From a virus: a DNA stretch of 20,269 bases. The notes beneath the pieces are model-generated. The model saw only the letters and a program-made list of their open reading frames with translations, was not told where the DNA came from and searched no databases. The position numbers and the translations under genes were made by a program. Below are positions 14,312-20,269 of this stretch, one piece after another. Position 1 is the first letter of the stretch. Every line of letters starts with the position of its first letter. Location of the stretch: positions 1 to 20,269 of IMG/VR virus record IMGVR_UViG_3300027770_001983; one strand, written 5' to 3'.

Positions 14312-17300
14312 ATGCCAAGCTATTTAACTCTCGCAGCAACCGAATTTGATAGGAGAAGAAATTTATTAAGAAATTTAAAACCCTATAGAAAGCCTGGTGT
14401 TTTTACACCTTTGGGGCAACCTGCGGGAATTGATGAATACATTGAAAATGATTATGCGGTTGTAAATTCACCCGATAATTTAATTGATAATAGCCCATTT
14501 TCAGACCTTCTTTACCCAAGGAATAAATTTGGTCCTAATGGTGGTTATAATAAAGACATTAATGGTTTAGTTAATACTTTTCAAACTAAAAGTAATGTTG
14601 GTCCCTATGGTCCAACACCACCATTTACAGACGCATTACAATTATATTCAACAAGTTTTATTGGAAAGGCGTACATTAAAAACGCTTATGGTCCTGGTAG
14701 TGGTTCATATTCTTATTTTGAACTTTCAAATATAATTAAAACACAATTGAATAGAACTTATTGGGAGCCAATGAGTTTTGTTCCTTCTTCTTATTCACCT
14801 TACGCAGTTCTATTACAAGCTGACCCCGCTGGTGATAATGGATTGGCATCCCAAGATTCTAAATTAGCCCAAATAGGTGTTAAAGGTGCAAAAGATTCGT
14901 TTCAACAAAGAGTTAATCAGAATATAAGAACTCAAACATTAGGGCGAATTAATATATTAGGGGGAATAAAAGACCCTATTCAATTAGCTTTATTAGTTGC
15001 GGGAAAAAGACCTTTAATTGCTCGTAATTTTAAAATTACTGTTGGCGGACAAAATATTTTATCACAAGGTCAAGATATTGTTGAAAGAATTGTTGGTTTT
15101 ACGCTTCCAATTTCACCTATACCTGGAGATTATTTTCAAAGAAAAGATTACAATTCATCGCAATCGGCCACACGAGCTTTTAGTAACGGAAAAAGAGGAG
15201 GTCTATTTGGTTTACGAGGAAACAGACCAACAAACCCATCTCAATTATTTTTGGGATATACTGGTTCAGGTCAAAGAGAACAATTAACTAATAGTTTAGC
15301 AAACAACAAATATAGACCATATTATAATACGGGTGGTTCTGGTATTTTATCGGCTTTAGGTAATGCAATAACGGGTGCTTTTGCAAGAGACGAATCAGAA
15401 GGTAATTTTTATGTTGGAACCGCAGAAAGAGACCCGACATTTATTGCCTCACCAGCAGGACAAATTCCAATTGACCAATATGGTAATCAAGTTTTGGCCC
15501 CTGTTTATGGTCCTGACTTATTAGCCAAAGATTTTGAAGGTGAGGTAAATAATTTTATAACACCTTTTGCAAGAACAAGTAACTTTGCTGAAACAGGTGA
15601 TTTATCTGGTGGTTTTTCTTGGGTAAGTGGTAAGTGGGCACCAAACTCAGGTAAACGAATGACCCCTAAGGGTGATTACGGGAGTGAAAGTCCTGATTGG
15701 AATCAAATATCGGGTTCATTTATTAAAGGTGAGTCAGATACAAAGACATTCAGACCGGGTTCAATATTAGATAACACTCAAAGATTAATTGATTCACAAC
15801 CAAACAATGGGGGAAGATTTGCTCACGTTGGTAACGCCATACAACAAACATCAAAGATATTCAATGATGGTTACAAACAAATTACCAAGGGTTCACAAGT
15901 TATTAAATATTCTGACGGACAAACTAATGTTGGTATTGAATATTGTCGTATCTTCACAAAAGACACACCTTACTATACTTTTAATGATTTACAGAAAAAA
16001 GAAGGAAACATTAGAAAGTTTACATATTCTATTTTAGATTCAACATTTAATTTAAATATTGCACCTGAAAAGGGTGGTGATAGTTTAATTACTACAGGTT
16101 CAATCAATGGTATTACACAAGGAAGAGTTAAAAAATATATGTTTTCATTGGAGAACTTGGCGTGGAGAACAGGTTATAGACCGGGATATCGTGTTAGTGA
16201 CCTTCCAGCGTGTGAACAAGGACCTAACGGTGGAAGAATCATGTGGTTCCCCCCATATGACTTATCATTCAATGAGGATGCAAGACCAGCCTTTAACGAA
16301 ACCGCTTTTTTAGGAAGACCCGAACCAATTTATACATACAAAAATACATCTCGTACAGGTACATTAAAATGGAAGATTATTGTTGACCATCCATCTATTT
16401 TAGATTTGATTGTAAATAAAGTATTGGCTAATGAGGGTGATAGAGAAAAGGTTGACTCAATTGTTAATTCATTTTTTGCTGGATGTAAGAAATATGACTT
16501 GTATGAATTGGCAAAAATTTATAACACAGTTCCACTAACAGAATTACAAGCGTGGCAAGAATTACTTAACAATCCACAACTTACCAACGAACAATACACA
16601 GATGCTTTCAATAGTATCAATCCTGATGAAGGGACTGGTGGTGTAACAGGGGGTGGAAATACTAATGGAACACCACAACTTACACTTGATGCTTACAAAT
16701 ATTTGGGATTTTATTTTGATAATGATATTCCTGGAACAGACCCACAAGATACAACATCAACAAATTTCCAAACAGCTTATAATGCTTATACATCAATTTC
16801 TAGTAAACAATTATATAAGAGTGTTTCTGGAACATCGGCAACAACATCAACATTCTTTACCGATATTGTTGAAGATAACTTTACACAAGTTTTGAAATTA
16901 ATGGGTGAAATGTATAACGCATTAAAACAAAATCAAGTTGCACAAATTATTTTACAATTACAAGGTAGTGCTTCGTCACCACAAAAAAAGGTATACAACA
17001 AACATCTTTCATTAAGAAGAATTGATTCTGTTACACAATTTTTAAAAACATATCCGTTTGATGGAACAAACACATTGGGTGATTATGTTGGAACCAAAAT
17101 ATTAATATCTCCAAATGCGGTTGGGGAAGAAGTGACAATTAATACTCCAAAAGGAAAGACTGGAACATTTGGTTCGGTTAATTGTAGGGAAGATTTTCCG
17201 CCAGGTTCACCATTGAGAGTTTATTCAACAAATGCTATGGCTTGTAGAGCGGTATTAATTACCGATATTACCGTAATATCACCTGAAACAAATCCATCAC

Positions 17301-19201
17301 CATCTAACCCGGCACCAAATGTTGTTAATGTTAACAACCCACAACCTATTAAACCAAAACCACCAGTACCACAACCTACTCAAGATTTGTATAAAGGTGC
17401 ATCTAAAAAGTTATTAAGATATCTTTTAAATGAGTGTGATTATTTTGAGGTGATGAAGTCTACGGACCCGTTCATTTATAGTTCAATTAAAGAAAAATTA
17501 AAATATTTCCAACCATCATTTCATTCAATGACACCAGAAGGATTAAACGCTCGTTTAACTTTCTTACAACAATGTACAAGACCTGGTGATACAATTCCAA
17601 CCATAGGTCCAAAAGGTGAAAAATTATATAATGATTCTTTAAATACATCATTTGGGGCACCACCAGTCTTAGTATTAAGAGTGGGTGATTTTTATAACTC
17701 TAAGATAATACCAACAGGTGTTAATTTTGATTATGAAAAAACATGGGACATGAACCCTGAAGGCATTGGTTTCCAACCGATGTTGGTGAATGTTACATTA
17801 TCATTTAACTTTGTTGGTGGTATGGGTCTTAAAAACCCAATTGATACCTTACAGAACGCTTTGACGTTTAACTATTATGCCAATACAGAAATGTATGATG
17901 AAAGAGCTGAGGCTACTGAAGACACAAGTAAACTTGATAAAGAAATTGTTAATGCGTTACAAAGACAACAACCAACAGTTGGTTTAACTAATCTTGATGA
18001 CCAATTAAGTACTGATGGTGGAAATACTATTGGTATACAAACAATTACAGGAACAACAGCAAGTGGAAATACTGGTACTTTAAAGTATGGACCATTTATG
18101 AATAAGTTTGTATCGCAAACACAAACTTATTATAACACAACCGTTAACACATTTGAAAATGTATTAACAAAGTATAACTATGGAATGTTATCTATGATAA
18201 ACTCAAATTCAAATAACAATCAATCTTACAACACTGGTAAATTTGAAGATGCAATTCCTGATATTCCACTTTGGGGTAAACCACAACAAACTCAACAATT
18301 CACTAACACGGCTTTTAGTGCGTTATTACAAGATGTAGAAGACCAAACTTTGACTATATTTTCTTCTAAATATTTTACAAATCCAAGCATTACGGATGCT
18401 CAAAAAAGATTATTTAAAAAGAATTATACTGACTATGTTAATACCTATAAAAACTCATTTTTAAATGATTTAACAGTTGATGTAAATACTTTAGTGAATG
18501 TACAACAAGTGTATGTTTACAATGTTGATAGATTAAATTTTGTAACAAAAGGAAGTGTGGATGGTAAATTAGATAAACAAAACATTGCCATAATATATTC
18601 AATTACTGGTACATCAGAAACCGCACCAAATGGTACAGTTGTTAATAGTTTAGATTACCTTAAAAGTAATTTTAATGAAATTGGTCAAGATAATTCGGCA
18701 TTTTTATATTTTTTAGAACAGGCAAAGTTATATGTACCAACATCTTATAAAACAGATAAACCAGGAACATTTACACCACCACCAACATTTCCAACTTTTC
18801 TTACGTTTGGTGAATATAGTCAAAGAGAGTATACATTAATGAGTAAAGCCTTATTATTTGATAGGGTTAATTTTATTTCTGCATTAACACAAGGGTTAGA
18901 TAGAGTTACCTTGAATGCGGTTGAATTTTATTATTCAACAGGAAGTGATTCTTTATTTGGTCTATGGACAAAATTAAATGTTTTGGGTAAAGATTTAGTT
19001 GTTAATTATAGAGCTAGTGTTGATGGACTTAAATTTGAAAAATATACACCACCATTTGGAACTACACTTGATAGAATTACAATATTTGAAGAAAATCCAA
19101 CAGCAAATAGTGGAATAAAGAATTCTTTACAAAATATATATAGTAATAAAAACGACACTTTATTAAAAAACCCATATAATCTTAAACGTAAATTCTTGTA
19201 A
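14312..19201 (+). CDS. Giant multidomain baseplate/tail protein with OmpA-like segment
   Basis: This 1629-aa protein has no single recognisable T4 counterpart. Residues 1-480 are Gly, Asn and Pro rich, with many FGPNGG-type loops. Residues about 560-800 contain a structured block: ENLAWRTGYRPGYR, then GGRIMWFPPYDLSF, FLGRPEPIYTYKNTSRTG and KIIVDHPSILDLIVNKVL. Residues about 860-985 look OmpA-like: IILQLQG, then YNKHLSLRRIDSVTQFL with Asn896 and Arg902, closing with ACRAVLITDI. OmpA-like domains bind peptidoglycan, although the usual aspartate partner is not evident here. A Pro-rich linker (about 990-1027) follows. Residues about 1115-1195 carry VLRVGDFYNSKIIP and TWDMNPEGIGFQPM, a baseplate-type beta domain. 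The rest is unassigned. It is coupled to the gp53-like gene by TAATG, so it probably belongs to the baseplate wedge or hub. It might be a fusion of several proteins. Confidence 0.8.
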   Translation: MPSYLTLAATEFDRRRNLLRNLKPYRKPGVFTPLGQPAGIDEYIENDYAVVNSPDNLIDNSPFSDLLYPRNKFGPNGGYNKDINGLVNTFQTKSNVGPYGPTPPFTDALQLYSTSFIGKAYIKNAYGPGSGSYSYFELSNIIKTQLNRTYWEPMSFVPSSYSPYAVLLQADPAGDNGLASQDSKLAQIGVKGAKDSFQQRVNQNIRTQTLGRINILGGIKDPIQLALLVAGKRPLIARNFKITVGGQNILSQGQDIVERIVGFTLPISPIPGDYFQRKDYNSSQSATRAFSNGKRGGLFGLRGNRPTNPSQLFLGYTGSGQREQLTNSLANNKYRPYYNTGGSGILSALGNAITGAFARDESEGNFYVGTAERDPTFIASPAGQIPIDQYGNQVLAPVYGPDLLAKDFEGEVNNFITPFARTSNFAETGDLSGGFSWVSGKWAPNSGKRMTPKGDYGSESPDWNQISGSFIKGESDTKTFRPGSILDNTQRLIDSQPNNGGRFAHVGNAIQQTSKIFNDGYKQITKGSQVIKYSDGQTNVGIEYCRIFTKDTPYYTFNDLQKKEGNIRKFTYSILDSTFNLNIAPEKGGDSLITTGSINGITQGRVKKYMFSLENLAWRTGYRPGYRVSDLPACEQGPNGGRIMWFPPYDLSFNEDARPAFNETAFLGRPEPIYTYKNTSRTGTLKWKIIVDHPSILDLIVNKVLANEGDREKVDSIVNSFFAGCKKYDLYELAKIYNTVPLTELQAWQELLNNPQLTNEQYTDAFNSINPDEGTGGVTGGGNTNGTPQLTLDAYKYLGFYFDNDIPGTDPQDTTSTNFQTAYNAYTSISSKQLYKSVSGTSATTSTFFTDIVEDNFTQVLKLMGEMYNALKQNQVAQIILQLQGSASSPQKKVYNKHLSLRRIDSVTQFLKTYPFDGTNTLGDYVGTKILISPNAVGEEVTINTPKGKTGTFGSVNCREDFPPGSPLRVYSTNAMACRAVLITDITVISPETNPSPSNPAPNVVNVNNPQPIKPKPPVPQPTQDLYKGASKKLLRYLLNECDYFEVMKSTDPFIYSSIKEKLKYFQPSFHSMTPEGLNARLTFLQQCTRPGDTIPTIGPKGEKLYNDSLNTSFGAPPVLVLRVGDFYNSKIIPTGVNFDYEKTWDMNPEGIGFQPMLVNVTLSFNFVGGMGLKNPIDTLQNALTFNYYANTEMYDERAEATEDTSKLDKEIVNALQRQQPTVGLTNLDDQLSTDGGNTIGIQTITGTTASGNTGTLKYGPFMNKFVSQTQTYYNTTVNTFENVLTKYNYGMLSMINSNSNNNQSYNTGKFEDAIPDIPLWGKPQQTQQFTNTAFSALLQDVEDQTLTIFSSKYFTNPSITDAQKRLFKKNYTDYVNTYKNSFLNDLTVDVNTLVNVQQVYVYNVDRLNFVTKGSVDGKLDKQNIAIIYSITGTSETAPNGTVVNSLDYLKSNFNEIGQDNSAFLYFLEQAKLYVPTSYKTDKPGTFTPPPTFPTFLTFGEYSQREYTLMSKALLFDRVNFISALTQGLDRVTLNAVEFYYSTGSDSLFGLWTKLNVLGKDLVVNYRASVDGLKFEKYTPPFGTTLDRITIFEENPTANSGIKNSLQNIYSNKNDTLLKNPYNLKRKFL

Positions 19202-19521
19202 TGGATACATATTATAACCGATACCAACAATTCTTAATAAATGGAGAACAAACTGTTGTTCCATTTACACCGTTGCCATCCAAAACATCAGACCAAAGAT
19301 ATGTTTATAGAACAGGTTTTAGTAGATTGGACAAAGTTTCACAAGAATATTATGGTACACCATTCTTTGGTTGGTTAATATTACAAGCAAATCCACAATA
19401 TGGTGGTTTAGAATGGAATATACCTAACAATTCCATATTGACTATACCATATCCGCTTATATCTTCATTACAAGACTATAAAAATGGTTTAGACAATTAT
19501 TTCTATTATTATGGCAGATAA
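19201..19521 (+). CDS. gp53-type baseplate wedge protein with LysM-like domain
   Basis: This 106-aa protein matches the gp53 family of wedge proteins, which clamp baseplate wedges together and carry a LysM-like fold. Residues 37-83 have the LysM pattern: TGFSRLDKVSQEYYGTP, then FFGWLILQANPQYGGLEWNI, then 'NNSILTIP', equivalent to the usual 'GD.l..IA..yYG....W..I...N......i..G..L.IP'. It is shorter than T4 gp53 (196 aa), so only the core seems to be present. Its ATG overlaps the stop of the giant baseplate gene (TAATG at 19199-19203). Its end overlaps the next gene by 11 bp. All three are therefore probably one translational unit. LysM folds can bind glycans, but in gp53 the domain mainly has a structural role. 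Confidence 0.86.
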   Translation: MDTYYNRYQQFLINGEQTVVPFTPLPSKTSDQRYVYRTGFSRLDKVSQEYYGTPFFGWLILQANPQYGGLEWNIPNNSILTIPYPLISSLQDYKNGLDNYFYYYGR

Positions 19522-20269
19522 CATACAAGTTAACGACAATATATTAGTTGAATTAGATTATCAGAACATATGTTTAATTGACCCAAACAAAGTTGTTAAT
19601 TTAGACGGAACTGTTCGTGAAAGACAAATTCATCCTGAAAATTTAGTAATGTATGCTAATTTGGAGGCTAAAATGATTCCAAGAAGCAAACTTGTTGTTG
19701 GTGCAGGATTTAACGATGCGGTTCAAACAACCCCAATAGCATCAATTAACTTCCTTAGACCAAATGGTGATACAATGTTGTCTAATAAGTATCTTGACCA
19801 AATAACTGGTTTAAACAGTGTTAGTGGTAAGGGAACAAACCAACCACAATTAACAAATATTAGTCAACAAAACAAAACGGAAGACTTTTATATTAAACAA
19901 AACACATCAAATAGGGTTGACACAGGTCTTTTAGGTATTGAATCAATTAAGATAAAAAACACTAGAAGTTTAACACCAACAGTTGATATTACTCTTGTTG
20001 ATGTACAAGGAAGAGCTCTATTTGAAAAAGGTGAAAATTCTGAATATGCAGCATTCTTTAACTTACCCTACCCAACGTTTTATTTAACATTAAAAGGGTA
20101 TTATGGTAAGGCGGTTAAGTACCAACTTATTATGACCAATTTTTCAACTTCTTTTGATAGTAACACGGGGAACTATAGAGTTGATTTAAAATTTTATTCA
20201 TACAAATATACTATTTTAGCCGAACTACAAATGGGAGCATTGTTTGCACTACCATTTATGTATACAACC
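19511..20269 (+). CDS. Partial structural tail/baseplate protein (runs off the right edge)
   Basis: An open frame from ATG 19511 continues to the end of the window (253 codons, no stop), so the 3' part is missing. The start overlaps the gp53-like gene by 11 bases, in the sequence ATGGCAGATAA. It has an N-terminal strand-rich segment (NDNILVELDYQNICLI). Later come a 'SLTPTVDITLVDVQGRALFE' block and an aromatic beta region, LPYPTFYLTLKGYYGKAV followed by KYQLIMTNF and YKYTILAELQMGALFALPF. This looks like a large phage tail or baseplate protein. I do not recognise which T4 product it corresponds to. In T4 the gene after 53 is gene 5 (hub lysozyme), but no lysozyme motif is visible in the part present. 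The neighbours argue for a baseplate role. Confidence 0.8.
   Translation, partial: MADNIQVNDNILVELDYQNICLIDPNKVVNLDGTVRERQIHPENLVMYANLEAKMIPRSKLVVGAGFNDAVQTTPIASINFLRPNGDTMLSNKYLDQITGLNSVSGKGTNQPQLTNISQQNKTEDFYIKQNTSNRVDTGLLGIESIKIKNTRSLTPTVDITLVDVQGRALFEKGENSEYAAFFNLPYPTFYLTLKGYYGKAVKYQLIMTNFSTSFDSNTGNYRVDLKFYSYKYTILAELQMGALFALPFMYTT

Overview
This window is part of a T4-type myovirus genome: the neck, contractile-tail and baseplate block, interrupted by a small inverted accessory module. The evidence is a run of recognisable T4 homologues: a gp13-type neck protein, a gp15-type tail terminator, a tail sheath with the classic N- and C-terminal motifs, a 162-aa gp19-type tube, a gp26-type baseplate/chaperone protein, a tape-measure candidate and a LysM-like gp53 wedge protein. 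The DNA is AT-rich, stops are mostly TAA, and start codons lack Shine-Dalgarno sequences. Instead many are preceded by a TATTTAT box. A Bacteroidota host would fit the missing Shine-Dalgarno signals, but this is only inference because no host gene is present.

Layout. Positions 40-4543 are on the minus strand. In transcription order they encode a SNF2-type helicase/translocase, a superoxide dismutase fused to an uncharacterised C-terminal region with a nuclease-like motif, and the gp13-type neck protein. From 4583 almost everything is on the plus strand. First come a gp14-like candidate, a 137-aa unknown and a gp15-like protein, all coupled by TAATG stop/start overlaps. A small minus-strand ribbon-helix-helix candidate lies between 6596 and 6784. 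Then follow the sheath (1051 aa, enlarged), a HAD-family phosphatase, the tube, a strong intrinsic terminator, the gp26-type protein with an overlapping out-of-frame ORF, the tape-measure candidate, a 1629-aa multidomain baseplate protein with an OmpA-like segment, gp53, and a partial structural gene that runs off the right edge.

How the genes work together. Sheath, tube, tape measure, gp26-like, gp53-like and the large baseplate proteins build the contractile tail. The gp13-, gp14- and gp15-like proteins would join it to the head. SNF2, SOD fusion, HAD and ribbon-helix-helix proteins are non-structural or uncertain cargo inside this late region. They may act on DNA, oxidative stress, nucleotides or nucleic-acid ends, and transcription, respectively.

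The most notable signals are: (i) the SOD fusion with all four metal ligands; (ii) an 11-bp perfect hairpin abutting its start codon, with a promoter-like box in the loop, resembling the early/late control of some T4 genes; (iii) the recurrent TATTTAT box; (iv) a possible +1 or -2 frameshift between tube and tape measure; and (v) OmpA-like and LysM-like folds in adjacent baseplate genes. I saw no tRNA, rRNA, CRISPR array, insertion sequence or integrase.
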